This document shows positions 26,843-36,840 of a stretch of 64,000 nucleotides of DNA, piece after piece. The stretch spans positions 5,989,001-6,053,000 of the forward strand of contig NZ_CP108430.1 in NCBI RefSeq assembly GCF_041435335.1, given 5' to 3'. The notes under the pieces are model-generated. The model was not told the origin of the DNA. It did no database searches and saw only the letters and a program-made list of their open reading frames with translations. Origin of the DNA: Streptomyces sp. NBC_01283 (lineage in GTDB: Bacteria > Actinomycetota > Actinomycetes > Streptomycetales > Streptomycetaceae). Position 1 is the first letter of the stretch, and each line of letters starts with the position of its first letter. The translations under genes and the position numbers were made by a program.

Positions 26843-26978
26843 CGCGTGGGTTCCCCTCCGAACGCTTATGTGATGCCGACATCCTGACCGACGCCGGAGC
26901 GCCATGGGGCACCGGGCCGCAACCGTTACTGAAGAATCCGGTTTCGGGACGGGTCTGTGACACCTCTAAACTGGCCCG

Positions 26979-29603
26979 GTGACCGAGAACACTCAGCAGC
27001 AGAATTCAGCGCCCATCACCGAACTGCCGACCCAGTACGCGCCGGCCGAGGTAGAGGGGACGCTGTACGAGCGCTGGGTAGAACGCGGCTACTTCTCCGC
27101 CGACGCGGCGAGCGAGAAGCCTCCATACACCGTCGTCATCCCGCCGCCGAACGTCACGGGCTCCCTGCACCTGGGCCACGCCTTCGAGCACACGCTCATC
27201 GACGCCCTCACCCGCCGCAAGCGCATGCAGGGCTTCGAGACGCTGTGGCAGCCGGGCATGGACCACGCCGGCATCGCCACCCAGAACGTCGTGGAGCGCG
27301 AGCTCGCCAAGGAGGGCAAGTCCCGCCACGACCTGGGCCGCGAGGAGTTCATCGAGCGCGTCTGGCAGTGGAAGGACGAGTCCGGCGGCCAGATCTCCGG
27401 GCAGATGCGCCGCCTCGGCGACGGAGTCGACTGGTCGCGCGAGCGGTTCACGATGGACGAGGGCCTCTCCCAGTCCGTCCAGACCATCTTCAAGAAGCTC
27501 TACGACGACGAGCTGATCTACCGCGCCGAGCGCATCATCAACTGGTGCCCGCGCTGTCTGACGGCGATCTCGGACATCGAGGTCGAGTACCAGGACGACG
27601 ACGGCGAGCTCGTCTCGATGAAGTACGGCGAGGGTGACGAGACCATCGTCGTCGCCACCACCCGCGCCGAGACGATGCTCGGTGACACCGCCGTCGCGGT
27701 CCACCCCGACGACGAGCGGTACAAGCACCTGGTCGGCAAGCAGATCAAGCTGCCGCTGACCGACCGCACGATCCCCGTCGTGGCCGACGAGCACGTCGAC
27801 CCCGAGTTCGGCACCGGCGCCGTCAAGGTGACCCCGGCGCACGACCCGAACGACTTCGAGATCGGCCAGCGCCACGACCTGCCGAACATCGCGGTCATGG
27901 ACGAGCACGCGGTCATCACGGTCCCCGGCCCCTTCCAGGGCCTGGATCGCCTGGAGGCCCGCAGCGCCATCGTCGGCGCCCTGCGCGCCGAGGGCCGCAT
28001 CGTCGCCGAGAAGCGCCCGTACACCCACTCCGTGGGCCACTGCTCGCGCTGCAAGACCACCATCGAGCCGCGCCTGTCGATGCAGTGGTGGGTCAAGGTC
28101 GGCCCCCTCGCCAAGGCCGCCGGTGACGCGGTCCGCGACGGCAAGGTCGCCATCCACCCGCAGGAGATGGAGAAGCGCTACTTCGACTGGGTCGACAACC
28201 TCCACGACTGGTGCATCTCGCGCCAGCTGTGGTGGGGCCACCGAATCCCCGTCTGGTACGGGCCGAACGGCGAGGTCGTCTGCGTCGGACCCGACGACGA
28301 GGCGCCCACCGGCGAGGGCTGGACCCAGGACAGCGACGTCCTGGACACGTGGTTCTCGTCCGGTCTGTGGCCGTTCTCCACGCTCGGCTGGCCCGAGGAG
28401 ACCGAGAGCCTGGCGAAGTTCTATCCGAACTCCGTCCTGGTCACCGGCTACGACATCCTCTTCTTCTGGGTCGCCCGGATGATGATGTTCGGCCTGTACG
28501 CGATGGACGGCACCCCGCCGTTCCACACGATCGTGCTGCACGGCATGGTCCGCGACCAGTTCGGCAAGAAGATGTCGAAGTCCTTCGGCAACGCGGTCAA
28601 CCCGCTCGACTGGATGGACAAGTACGGCTCGGACGCCGTCCGCTTCACGCTGGCCCGCGGCGCCAACCCCGGTGTCGACGTGCCGATCGGCGAGGACTGG
28701 GTCCAGGGTTCGCGGAACTTCGCCAACAAGATCTGGAACGCCACGCGCTTCGCGCTGATGAACGGCGCCACGATCGAGGGTGCACTCCCGCCCGTGGAGC
28801 AGCTCTCGGCGACGGACCGCTGGATCCTGTCCCGCCTGAACGCGACGGTCGCCGAGGTCGACGCGTTCTACGACGACTACCAGTTCGCCAAGCTGTCGGA
28901 CGCCCTCTTCCACTTCGCGTGGGACGAGGTCTTCGACTGGTACGTCGAGCTGTCCAAGACGACGTTCATGGGCGGCGGCGAGGCCGCGAAGGTGTCGGGC
29001 CGCGTCCTGGGTGAGGTCCTCGACGTGACGCTGCGCCTCCTTCACCCGATCGTCCCGTTCGTGACGGAGACGCTCTGGACGACCCTCACCGGCCGCGAGT
29101 CCCTCGTGATCGCCGAGTGGCCGTCCGACAGCGGTTTCCGTGATGCCGGTGCCGAGCGGGAGATCGAGACCCTCCAGCAGGTCATCACCGAGGTCCGCCG
29201 CTTCCGCGCCGACCAGGGGCTCCAGCCGGGCCAGAAGGTCCCGGCCCGGCTCTCCCTGGACGGCACGGCGCTCGCCCCGCACGAGGCGGCCATCCGCCAG
29301 CTCCTGCGCCTCCAGCCGGAGGGCGAGGGCTTCGCGGCCACCGCCACGCTGCCGGTCTCGGGCGCCACGGTCGCCCTCGACCTGTCCGGCACGATCGACG
29401 TCGCGGCGGAGCGAAAGCGCCTCGCCAAGGACCTCGCGGCGGCCGAGAAGGAGAAGGCGCAGGCCACGGCGAAGCTCGGCAACGAAGCGTTCCTGGCGAA
29501 GGCGCCGGACAACGTGGTCGACAAGATCCGCGGCCGCCTCACCAAGGCGGACGGCGACATCGCCCGCCTCCAGGCCCAGCTGGACGGTCTGCCGCAGGCC
29601 TAG
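26979..29603 (+). CDS. valS: Valyl-tRNA synthetase
   Basis: Charges tRNA-Val in the cytoplasm; 874 residues, class Ia. The ATP-binding HIGH motif is HLGH at 64-67 in [13 protein letters not shown], and KMSKS is at 531-535. The CP1 editing domain lies between, about residues 200-345. The anticodon-binding helical domain follows about 610. The C-terminal coiled-coil arm (about 805-870, rich in Lys, Glu and Ala heptads) binds the tRNA. The start is the GTG at 26979; there is no ribosome site, and TAAACT ends six bases before it, so the message may be leaderless. No T-box leader is present. Confidence 0.97.
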   Translation: MTENTQQQNSAPITELPTQYAPAEVEGTLYERWVERGYFSADAASEKPPYTVVIPPPNVTGSLHLGHAFEHTLIDALTRRKRMQGFETLWQPGMDHAGIATQNVVERELAKEGKSRHDLGREEFIERVWQWKDESGGQISGQMRRLGDGVDWSRERFTMDEGLSQSVQTIFKKLYDDELIYRAERIINWCPRCLTAISDIEVEYQDDDGELVSMKYGEGDETIVVATTRAETMLGDTAVAVHPDDERYKHLVGKQIKLPLTDRTIPVVADEHVDPEFGTGAVKVTPAHDPNDFEIGQRHDLPNIAVMDEHAVITVPGPFQGLDRLEARSAIVGALRAEGRIVAEKRPYTHSVGHCSRCKTTIEPRLSMQWWVKVGPLAKAAGDAVRDGKVAIHPQEMEKRYFDWVDNLHDWCISRQLWWGHRIPVWYGPNGEVVCVGPDDEAPTGEGWTQDSDVLDTWFSSGLWPFSTLGWPEETESLAKFYPNSVLVTGYDILFFWVARMMMFGLYAMDGTPPFHTIVLHGMVRDQFGKKMSKSFGNAVNPLDWMDKYGSDAVRFTLARGANPGVDVPIGEDWVQGSRNFANKIWNATRFALMNGATIEGALPPVEQLSATDRWILSRLNATVAEVDAFYDDYQFAKLSDALFHFAWDEVFDWYVELSKTTFMGGGEAAKVSGRVLGEVLDVTLRLLHPIVPFVTETLWTTLTGRESLVIAEWPSDSGFRDAGAEREIETLQQVITEVRRFRADQGLQPGQKVPARLSLDGTALAPHEAAIRQLLRLQPEGEGFAATATLPVSGATVALDLSGTIDVAAERKRLAKDLAAAEKEKAQATAKLGNEAFLAKAPDNVVDKIRGRLTKADGDIARLQAQLDGLPQA

Positions 29604-29633
29604 CCGGTCAGGCAGTCAGTTCAGTCAGTCCAG

Positions 29634-30299
29634 TCAGGCAGTCGAGACAGGGCCCATGGGACCGCAGGGTTCCAGGGGCCCTGTCCCGTTTTCGGGGGCC
29701 GTCTCCTGCTCCGCCCCTGTCTCCTGCTCGGCGATGTGCAGGCCGAGGCGCACCAGCTCCGCCTCGGCGAGCGCGTCGATGATGTCGGGGTCGCCGCCGC
29801 GCCACCCCTCGGCGAGGCTGCCCGCGGTGGCGTCAGGGAGTTCGTACGCGGTCCGTGCGACCTCGTCCAGGGGCCGCAGCAGGGCGCGCAGGGCGAGCAG
29901 CTCGCGGCCGTCGTAGCTCGCGGCGAGCTCCTGGGCGGCGGCGGCCTGCCGGATCCAGCGCAGACGCCGGGGGAGCCAGCTGCTGAGCACGAGGCCGACG
30001 GGTACGAGGAAGACGGCGACGGCGCCCACGATCACCGCGGCGCGCACGGTCACCGGGTCCCCGGCTCCGGCGATGTCGGCGGCGGCCCGTAGCGCGGCGT
30101 CGACGCGATCACCGACCAGCGGCAGGCGGGAGGGGTCGCCGATGGGCGGGGGCGGTGCCTCCGGCGCGGGGCGGGTGAGCAGACAGGCCAGCCGGTAGGC
30201 GACGACGGCGGCGCCGGTCCACAGCGCGGTCCAGAGCAGGACCGCGCCGTCGCCGAGGAGCTGGCGGGTCCGTCGGCCGGGGTTCTGGGCATACCACAT
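29634..30299 (-). CDS. Two-segment membrane protein, unknown function
   Basis: 221 residues from the ATG at 30299 (MWYAQNPG). Hydrophobic segments lie at about 18-42 and 88-110. Between them is a Pro-rich stretch, and after them a cytoplasmic helical region of about 100 residues (KK-free, rich in Ala, Leu, Glu and Arg). The region containing YDGRELLALRALLRP and AEAELVRLGLHI looks like helical hairpins. The tail (EQETGAEQETAPENGTG) is acidic and low in complexity. It is divergent from the histidine kinase at 30419, with about 120 bp between. I do not recognise the family. Confidence 0.7.
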   Translation of the reverse strand: MWYAQNPGRRTRQLLGDGAVLLWTALWTGAAVVAYRLACLLTRPAPEAPPPPIGDPSRLPLVGDRVDAALRAAADIAGAGDPVTVRAAVIVGAVAVFLVPVGLVLSSWLPRRLRWIRQAAAAQELAASYDGRELLALRALLRPLDEVARTAYELPDATAGSLAEGWRGGDPDIIDALAEAELVRLGLHIAEQETGAEQETAPENGTGPLEPCGPMGPVSTA

Positions 30300-30418
30300 G
30301 GTCTGATTTGACCCCCGGAGAAGGCCTTTCGGGGACCGCCACGCCGACGTGTCACACTTCACGAAATAAAGGTCATAAGTCTGATGATTCGGGCAGAAAG
30401 ACCTTGGATGATGGATCC

Positions 30419-31579
30419 ATGCACGACCTGCCCGCCGCCCAGGCGCTTCGCGGGGCGGCGGCCGCGGGCCGCCGTCACGCCGGGCGCTGGGCGCGTGCGC
30501 CCCGGGTGCAGGACGCTCTCACCGCGCTGAGCTGCCTGGCCCTGATGAGCCTGGACATCCCCGGCCTCGCCGAGGCGGACAACTCCCTCAACGGCCCCCT
30601 CGCCGCCCTGGTCCTCACCCTCGGCGCCGCCTCCCTGCTGCTGCGCCGTGCCGCGCCCTGGGTGACGTACGCGGTCGCGCTCGCGCTCGTCGGCTGGCTG
30701 CACGAGCTGACCCTCGCCCAGTTCGCGCTGTACTCCCTGGGCAGGTACCGGGGCCGTCTCGCCGGCACGTTCGGCGTGCTCGGCTATGTGGCTTTCGCGT
30801 ACGTGATGTTCACCCTGCCCGGCTGGCCGGTGCACCGCGGGGACAGCCTGAGCTCCTTCCTCAGCCTGGTCGTGCCGATCGGTGTGCTCGCCGCGGGGGT
30901 CGGCGTCGCGGCCAACCGCCAGGACCTGGTCCGTGCGCTGCAGGCGCAGCGGGCCGAGACGGATGCGCTGCACGCGGTCCAGCGGGAGCGGTCCCGTATC
31001 GCACGGGACGTGCACGACTTCGTCGGCCGTGAGCTGACGCTGCTGAGCGTGCGCTCGCAGGTGCTCGCGCGGCGGGCGTCGGGAGGTGACTTCGAGGACG
31101 GCTTCGAGGAGCTCTCGGAGACGGCGCGGTCGGCGCACCGGATGCTGAACGAGATCATCGTGCGGCGGGGCGTGGACGGGGCGCCCACGCCCGGCCTGGA
31201 CGCGCTGCCCGAACTGGCCGAACGCAGTGAGCGCGCGGGCACGCCGGTCGACCTCCAGGTCGACGGGTCCGCCCACCGCCTCTCGCCCATCCGCCAGGCC
31301 GCCGTGCACCGGGTGGTGCAGGAGTGTCTGACGAACGCGGCGAAGCATGCGCCGGGGGAGCGGGTGGATGTGCGGGTACGGGTGGCCGGCGGGCACCTTC
31401 GGGTGAGCGTGCGCAACGCCCTGCCCGGGGCGGGGCCTTCTTCGTCGCCCGTCTCCGCCGGGACTGGCACCGCGGGGATGGCCGAGCGGGTCCGCACGGT
31501 GGGCGGCAGCTTCTCGGCGGGGCCCCGGGCAGGGTCCTACGAGGTCCTGGCGACGCTCCCGGCGGGGAGCTTGGCCTGA
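30419..31579 (+). CDS. Orphan sensor histidine kinase (NarL/HisKA_3 class)
   Basis: 386 residues. The N-terminal region has about five membrane segments (30-160) with short loops and no recognisable sensor domain. The HisKA_3 dimerisation domain follows, with the phospho-acceptor in ERSRIARDVHDFVGREL (His near residue 199). The ATPase domain has the N-box QECLTNAAKHAPG and the G-box GMAERVRTVGGSF, and ends VLATLPAG. Kinases of this class normally pair with a LuxR-type response regulator, but neither neighbour is one. The ATG at 30419 is chosen over longer starts because the sequence upstream is AT-richer and non-coding in character. Confidence 0.88.
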   Translation: MHDLPAAQALRGAAAAGRRHAGRWARAPRVQDALTALSCLALMSLDIPGLAEADNSLNGPLAALVLTLGAASLLLRRAAPWVTYAVALALVGWLHELTLAQFALYSLGRYRGRLAGTFGVLGYVAFAYVMFTLPGWPVHRGDSLSSFLSLVVPIGVLAAGVGVAANRQDLVRALQAQRAETDALHAVQRERSRIARDVHDFVGRELTLLSVRSQVLARRASGGDFEDGFEELSETARSAHRMLNEIIVRRGVDGAPTPGLDALPELAERSERAGTPVDLQVDGSAHRLSPIRQAAVHRVVQECLTNAAKHAPGERVDVRVRVAGGHLRVSVRNALPGAGPSSSPVSAGTGTAGMAERVRTVGGSFSAGPRAGSYEVLATLPAGSLA

Positions 31580-31771
31580 GGCCGATGCTTGCCCCGCGGT
31601 GCCCCCTGCACGCACAAGCTCTCCCACCCACCCGTCCGTTCACCCCGCAGCACCAGCCTCCACGAACAAGCCTTTCCCTCCCTCCCCACCCGCCTGATTG
31701 CCCCGCGGTGACGGGGGCGGACACGGTGGGTGGGCAGCCCCCGCAGGCGGCATCGCCCGCCCGCCAAAGCC

Positions 31772-32779
31772 CTACGCCGCAGACATCACCCGCTCCAGCC
31801 CGTCGAAGTCCTCCACGCACTTGCCGCACCCCATCGCCACGCTGTCCAGCGGATCGTCCGCCACGAACACCGGGATTCCCGTGGCCGATGCCATGCGCAG
31901 GTCGAGGGCGGGGAGCAGTGCGCCGCCGCCCGTCAGGACGATGCCGTGTTCCATGACGTCGCCGGACAGCTCCGGCGGGCACTCCTCCAGCGTCGTCCGC
32001 ACCGCCGCGATGATCGCCTCCACCGGCTCGTCCAGCGCCGCCCGCACCTCACGCACCGTCAGCTCCACCGTCTTGGGCAGCCCCCGCACCTTCTCCCGCC
32101 CCCGCACGGTGAACGTCCGGGACTCCAGCGCGTCGTCCCCCGGCACCGGCCATGCCGAGCCGATCGCGACCTTGATGTCCTCGGCGGTCCGCTCACCGAT
32201 CAACAGCCCGTGCTCCTTGCGCACGAAGTTCGTGATCGCCTCGTCCAGGCGGTCCCCGCCCACCCGCAGCGACTGCGCCGTGACGATCCCGCCCAGCGAG
32301 ATCACGGCGACCTCGGTCGTGCCGCCGCCGATGTCGACCACCATCGAACCCCGCGGCTCCGCCACCGGAAGCCCCGCCCCGATCGCCGCGGCCATCGGCT
32401 CCTCCACCAGGTGCACGGCGCGGGCCCCCGCCCGCTGCGCCGCGTGCACGATGGCCCGCCGCTCGACCTGCGTGACACCGCTCGGCACGCAGATCACCAT
32501 CCGCGTACGAGGGCGGCGTCCGGGCACGGCCTTGCGCACGAAGTGCCGGATCATCTCCTCGGCCGCTTCGTAGTCACTGATCACGCCGTCCCGCAGGGGG
32601 CGGATCGCGGTGATGGAGCCCGGAGTGCGGCCGATCGTCTCCTTGGCCTCCGTCCCGACGGCGAGGGCGGTCCGCGCGCCCTCCTTGACGGCGACCACGG
32701 ACGGCTCGTTGAGCACGATCCCCTGGCCGCGGACGTAGAGAAGGGTGTTCGCTGTGCCGAGGTCGATACCTATGTCCAT
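31772..32779 (-). CDS. Second MreB-type actin homologue (Mbl-like)
   Basis: 335 residues, a full-length MreB/Mbl-family protein. It forms membrane-attached filaments that organise wall synthesis. The phosphate-1 loop [11 protein letters not shown] begins at residue 2, the phosphate-2 loop is [18 protein letters not shown], and the adenosine motif is [14 protein letters not shown]. All four subdomains appear present. It is about two-thirds identical by eye to MreB at 35643-36674, with clear differences in subdomains IB and IIB. It lacks the extra N-terminal GNNMSFIGR membrane-binding residues of that protein. It is divergent from folC and separate from the mre operon. Confidence 0.92.
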   Translation of the reverse strand: MDIGIDLGTANTLLYVRGQGIVLNEPSVVAVKEGARTALAVGTEAKETIGRTPGSITAIRPLRDGVISDYEAAEEMIRHFVRKAVPGRRPRTRMVICVPSGVTQVERRAIVHAAQRAGARAVHLVEEPMAAAIGAGLPVAEPRGSMVVDIGGGTTEVAVISLGGIVTAQSLRVGGDRLDEAITNFVRKEHGLLIGERTAEDIKVAIGSAWPVPGDDALESRTFTVRGREKVRGLPKTVELTVREVRAALDEPVEAIIAAVRTTLEECPPELSGDVMEHGIVLTGGGALLPALDLRMASATGIPVFVADDPLDSVAMGCGKCVEDFDGLERVMSAA

Positions 32780-32912
32780 GATCGCCAAGTTTGCCCGCCG
32801 ATTGACCGGATCGGCGGGACCAAAGTCCCGAATCGGGCGGGACCAAGGTCCCCGGGCGGCGTCGCACAGGTCCCGACGGCGGCTGTCGTACCCCGTCCGT
32901 AGACTGGCCTAC

Positions 32913-34439
32913 GTGAGTGACCTCCCCCCGCCTGACAGCGAGCACCCCGACCGCGACCACAGCGACGACCGTTTCGAAGAGATCGTCGAAGCCGAGACCG
33001 ACCGTGACCCCGACCTCGCCGTGATCGAGGCGGGCAGCCGCACCCTGCGCACCCAGGCGGGCCCGCCCCAGAGCGACATCCCCTCCCGCCCCACCGACCC
33101 GGAGATCGACAAGGCGCTGCGCGAGGTCGAGACGGAGCTCGCCGGCCGCTGGGGAGAGACGAAGCTGGAGCCCTCCGTCAGCCGGATCTCCGCGCTGATG
33201 GACGTCCTGGGCGAGCCCCAGCGCGCGTACCCCTCGATCCACATCACCGGCACGAACGGCAAGACGTCCACGGCCCGCATGATCGAGGCCCTGTTCAGCG
33301 CCTTCGAGCTGCGCACCGGGCGTTACACCTCGCCGCACGTCCAGTCGATCACCGAGCGGATCAGCCTGGACGGCGCCCCCATCGAGGCCGAGCGCTTCGT
33401 GGAGACGTACAACGACATCAAGCCGTACGTGGAGATGGTCGACGCCAAGGAGGAGTACAGGCTCTCCTTCTTCGAGGTGCTCACGGGCATGGCGTACGCG
33501 GCCTTCGCCGACGCCCCCGTGGACGTCGCCGTCGTCGAGGTCGGCATGGGTGGCAGCTGGGACGCGACGAACGTGATCGACGGCTCGGTCGCCGTGGTCA
33601 CGCCCATCGACCTGGACCACACCGACCGCCTGGGCAACACGCCGGGTGAGATCGCCGCCGAGAAGGCAGGCATCATCAAGCCCGACGCGACGGTGATCCT
33701 CGCCCAGCAGCCGGTGGACGCGGCGCAGGTGCTCCTGAAGAAGGCCGTGGAGGTCGACGCGACCGTGGCCCGCGAGGGCCTGGAGTTCGGCATCGTCTCC
33801 CGCTCGATGGCGGTCGGCGGCCAGCTCCTGACCCTGCGCGGCCTCGGCGGGGAGTACGAGGAGATCTTCCTGCCCCTGCACGGTGCCTACCAGGCGCACA
33901 ACGCGGCCGTCGCGCTCGCCGCGGTGGAGGCGTTCTTCGGCATCGGCTCGCAGCACGCGCGCACCCTGGACATCGACACCATCCGCAAGGCCTTCGCCTC
34001 GGTCTCCTCGCCGGGCCGCCTGGAGGTCGTGCGCACCTCGCCGACCGTCGTCCTGGACGCCGCGCACAATCCGGCGGGCGCCCGCGCCACCGCCGAGGCG
34101 ATCAGCGAGGTCTTCGACTTCAGCCGTCTGATCGGCGTGGTCGGGGCGAGCGAGGGCAAGGACATGAAGGGGCTGCTCGAAGCCTTCGAGCCGATCTTCG
34201 CCGAGGTCGTCGTCACCCAGAACTCCAGCCACCGGGCGATGGACGCGGACACGCTGGCCGGGCTCGCCGTCGAGGTGTTCGGCGACGACCGCGTCCAGGT
34301 CGAGCCGCGTCTGCCGGACGCCCTGGAGGCCGCGATCACCCTCGCCGAGGAAGAGGGCGAGTACGCGGGCGGTGGCGTCCTGGTCACCGGATCCGTCATC
34401 ACGGTCGGCGAGGCCCGACTGCTCCTGGGGAGGGGCTGA
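32913..34439 (+). CDS. folC: Dihydrofolate/folylpolyglutamate synthase
   Basis: Adds glutamate to dihydropteroate and to reduced folates; cytoplasmic, 508 residues. An acidic extension of about 60 residues precedes the Mur-ligase-type fold. The P-loop is GTNGKTST at 113-120. The family signature around LDHTDRLGNTPGEIAAEKAGI and the C-terminal VLDAAHNPAGA are intact. The GTG at 32913 has no ribosome site, but a TAGACT hexamer (32900-32905) ends seven bases before it, implying a leaderless message. The DUF4233 gene starts 5 bp after the stop, so the two are translationally linked. Confidence 0.95.
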   Translation: MSDLPPPDSEHPDRDHSDDRFEEIVEAETDRDPDLAVIEAGSRTLRTQAGPPQSDIPSRPTDPEIDKALREVETELAGRWGETKLEPSVSRISALMDVLGEPQRAYPSIHITGTNGKTSTARMIEALFSAFELRTGRYTSPHVQSITERISLDGAPIEAERFVETYNDIKPYVEMVDAKEEYRLSFFEVLTGMAYAAFADAPVDVAVVEVGMGGSWDATNVIDGSVAVVTPIDLDHTDRLGNTPGEIAAEKAGIIKPDATVILAQQPVDAAQVLLKKAVEVDATVAREGLEFGIVSRSMAVGGQLLTLRGLGGEYEEIFLPLHGAYQAHNAAVALAAVEAFFGIGSQHARTLDIDTIRKAFASVSSPGRLEVVRTSPTVVLDAAHNPAGARATAEAISEVFDFSRLIGVVGASEGKDMKGLLEAFEPIFAEVVVTQNSSHRAMDADTLAGLAVEVFGDDRVQVEPRLPDALEAAITLAEEEGEYAGGGVLVTGSVITVGEARLLLGRG

Positions 34440-34444
34440 CTCCT

Positions 34445-34795
34445 GTGCGTACGCTCTGCGCTTCGACGCTGATCGGCGAGTTCTTCGTCATCGGCTTCGC
34501 CGGTCTGGTCGCCATGAAGGACCCGGACCTGTCGATGGGCACGGTCTGGACGGTCTGCGGCGTCGCGATGCTGTTCAGCGTCCTGCTGTGCGGCATGATC
34601 ACCCGGCCCGGCGGGGTGCAGCTCGGCTGGGCGCTGCAGATCGCGCTCATCGCGAGCGGCTTCGTCGTGCCGATCATGTTCTTCATGGGGGCACTGTTCG
34701 CCGTGCTGTGGTGGGCGTCCCTGCACTTCGGGCGGAAGATCGACGAGGCGAAGGCCAGGTTCGCGGCGCAGGCGGAGGCCGGGGCGGGAGCCTAG
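34445..34795 (+). CDS. DUF4233-family small membrane protein
   Basis: 116 residues with about four hydrophobic segments (10-28, 35-55, 58-80, 83-97) and a short charged tail rich in Ala, Glu and Lys. The position directly after folC, 5 bp from its stop, is the usual place of DUF4233 proteins in actinobacteria. No function is known. The GTG start at 34445 reads MRTLCASTLIGEFFVIGFAG. Confidence 0.85.
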   Translation: MRTLCASTLIGEFFVIGFAGLVAMKDPDLSMGTVWTVCGVAMLFSVLLCGMITRPGGVQLGWALQIALIASGFVVPIMFFMGALFAVLWWASLHFGRKIDEAKARFAAQAEAGAGA

Positions 34796-34916
34796 GCCCC
34801 GGGCCGCACGGCCGCCGGCCGCAGCGCTTCCGGGGCCGGAGGTAACGCGGTGTAGTGGGTGCCGGTATCGTGCCGGTCAACCCACACGCTCGTAGAAAAA
34901 ATGCTTGGAGCCGCAC

Positions 34917-35330
34917 ATGACCCAGCGCACTCTCGTCCTGCTCAAGCCCGACACCGTCCGTCGTGGCCTGATCGGCGAGATCATCGGCCGCATCGAGCGC
35001 AAGGCGGGCTGGACGATCTCCGCGCTCGAACTGCGCTCGCTCGACCAGGAGACGCTGGAGCAGCACTACGGCGAGCACAAGGGCAAGCCCTTCTACGAGC
35101 CGCTGGTCGACTTCATGTCCTCGGGTCCGGTCGTCGCGCTCGTCGTCGAGGGTGAGCGTGTCATCGAGGGCGTGCGCGCCCTCGCGGGTCCGACCGACCC
35201 GATCGCCGCGGCGCCCGGCTCCATCCGGGGCGACTTCGGCACCATCGTCCGGGAGAACCTGATCCACGCCTCGGACTCCGAGGAGTCCGCCGAGCGCGAG
35301 CTGAAGATCTTCTTCCCGAGCGCCGTCTGA
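34917..35330 (+). CDS. ndk: Nucleoside diphosphate kinase
   Basis: Transfers the gamma phosphate between nucleoside tri- and diphosphates through a phosphohistidine. The 137 residues fit the family. It starts TQRTLVLLKPD after Met. The catalytic His lies in the NLIHASDS signature (H near 115), preceded by GSIRGDFGTIV. The ATG at 34917 has TTGGAG upstream. It stands alone between folC-DUF4233 and mreB. A weak hairpin follows. Confidence 0.96.
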   Translation: MTQRTLVLLKPDTVRRGLIGEIIGRIERKAGWTISALELRSLDQETLEQHYGEHKGKPFYEPLVDFMSSGPVVALVVEGERVIEGVRALAGPTDPIAAAPGSIRGDFGTIVRENLIHASDSEESAERELKIFFPSAV

Positions 35331-35642
35331 CGTCCGTATGCAGAGACGCGCGGAAAGAGTTCCGTAAAGACTTCTGACGCCTAGTCAGCAGGGCACCGCC
35401 CTGACCAGGGGTGGCCGAGAAAACCGGCCGCCCCTTGGCATATGCGCCCCAATTGGGGGAACCCGTGCCTCCGATGGCACGTCTCCAAGGGCGAGGCGGC
35501 GCATCATCTGCTGACAATGGCGAAGACCCTAGCGCCGTGTTCGTGCAGGCGAGACTACGATGGAAGCCTCCACGCCACACAGCACCCACCTCGCCTACCT
35601 AAAAAGCCATCAGAAGCTCCAGGGAAGGCCAGACGCATCCTC
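35331..35642 (+). promoter_or_regulatory. Intergenic region carrying the mre operon promoter(s)
   Basis: 312 bp between ndk and mreB. An imperfect 11-base hairpin (AGGGGTGGCCG, one G-U pair) at 35407-35435 probably ends ndk transcription. TACGAT at 35554-35559 is a candidate -10 element about 84 bp before the mreB start. No convincing open frame is present. Streptomyces mreB is known to be developmentally regulated, so this region deserves more than one promoter, but I cannot place others with confidence. Confidence 0.4.
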
Positions 35643-36674
35643 ATGGGGAACAACATGTCGTTCATCGGCCGTGACATGGCTGTCGACCTCGGGACCGCCA
35701 ACACGCTGGTGTACGTCAGGGGTCGCGGGATCGTTCTCAACGAACCGTCCGTCGTCGCGATCAACACCAACACTGGTGGCATCCTCGCTGTCGGCGCCGA
35801 AGCCAAGAAGATGATCGGTCGCACGCCGGGCAACATCGTTGCCGTGCGACCGCTGAAGGACGGCGTCATCGCCGACTTCGAGATCACCGAGCGGATGCTC
35901 CGCTACTTCATCCTGAAGATCCACAAGCGGCGGTACCTCGCCCGCCCGCGTGTCGTCGTCTGTGTGCCCTCCGGCATCACCGGAGTCGAGCGCCGCGCCG
36001 TCATCGAGGCCTCCTCGCAGGCCGGCGCGCGCCAGGTGCACATCATCGAGGAGCCCATGGCCGCGGCCATCGGTTCCGGCCTGCCGGTCCACGAGGCCAC
36101 GGGCAACATGGTGGTCGACATCGGCGGCGGCACCACCGAGGTCGCCGTCATCTCGCTCGGCGGAATCGTCACGGCACAGTCGATCCGTGTCGCGGGCGAC
36201 GAGCTGGACAACGCGATCATCCAGCACATCAAGAAGGAGTACTCCCTCCTCCTCGGTGAGCGGACGGCCGAGCAGATCAAGATCACCATCGGTTCGGCGT
36301 ACGACATGGACGCCGACGAGCACACCGAGATCCGCGGCAGGGACCTGGTCTCCGGACTGCCCAAGACCGTCGTCATCTCCGCCGCCGAGGTCCGCAAGGC
36401 CATCGAGGAGCCGGTCAACGCGATCGTGGACGCGGTCAAGACGACCCTCGACAAGTGCCCGCCGGAACTTTCCGGTGACGTGATGGACCGCGGCATCGTT
36501 CTCACCGGAGGCGGCGCCCTGCTGCGCGGCCTCGACGAGCGTCTCCGCCGCGAGACGGGCATGCCGATCCACATCGCCGAGGACCCGCTGGACAGCGTGG
36601 CGCTCGGCTCCGGCAAGTGCGTCGAGGAGTTCGAGGCGCTCCAGCAGGTCCTCGACGCATCACCGCGCCGTTGA
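35643..36674 (+). CDS. mreB: Rod-shape-determining actin homologue MreB
   Basis: 343-residue bacterial actin. In Streptomyces it is needed mainly for correct spore-wall synthesis. Phosphate-1 is DLGTANT (about 15-21), phosphate-2 is [17 protein letters not shown], and the adenosine motif is [15 protein letters not shown]. The N-terminal [10 protein letters not shown] is the likely membrane-contact region. Start could instead be the ATG at 35655 (MSFIG), which has GGGGAAC six bases upstream. I kept 35643 because it matches the length I recall for the S. coelicolor protein. It heads the mreB-mreC-mreD-pbp2-rodA operon. Confidence 0.96.
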   Translation: MGNNMSFIGRDMAVDLGTANTLVYVRGRGIVLNEPSVVAINTNTGGILAVGAEAKKMIGRTPGNIVAVRPLKDGVIADFEITERMLRYFILKIHKRRYLARPRVVVCVPSGITGVERRAVIEASSQAGARQVHIIEEPMAAAIGSGLPVHEATGNMVVDIGGGTTEVAVISLGGIVTAQSIRVAGDELDNAIIQHIKKEYSLLLGERTAEQIKITIGSAYDMDADEHTEIRGRDLVSGLPKTVVISAAEVRKAIEEPVNAIVDAVKTTLDKCPPELSGDVMDRGIVLTGGGALLRGLDERLRRETGMPIHIAEDPLDSVALGSGKCVEEFEALQQVLDASPRR

Positions 36675-36840
36675 GGGTGGCGCGAACCCGCTGAAAGGGT
36701 GTCCGCCGTACGAGTGCCTGTCACCTCGTGCGGCGGATCGTTGATATAGAGGGCTTTAAAGGGCACGCGCAGTTGCCCGGACATAAGTGAATGCTCAGAA
36801 TTCCAAGGATTTCCAACTGAGGAAGGCACGGCCGCCGCAC

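Noticed and set aside
26843..26978. T-box leader before valS
   Set aside because: The interval is only about 135 bp, shared with a divergent gene. It lacks the AGGGTGG-type T-box core and a terminator/antiterminator pair, and the start looks leaderless.
27006..29282. Long minus-strand frame opposite valS
   Set aside because: ValS motifs HLGH and KMSKS on the plus strand are decisive; the antisense product has no recognisable fold.
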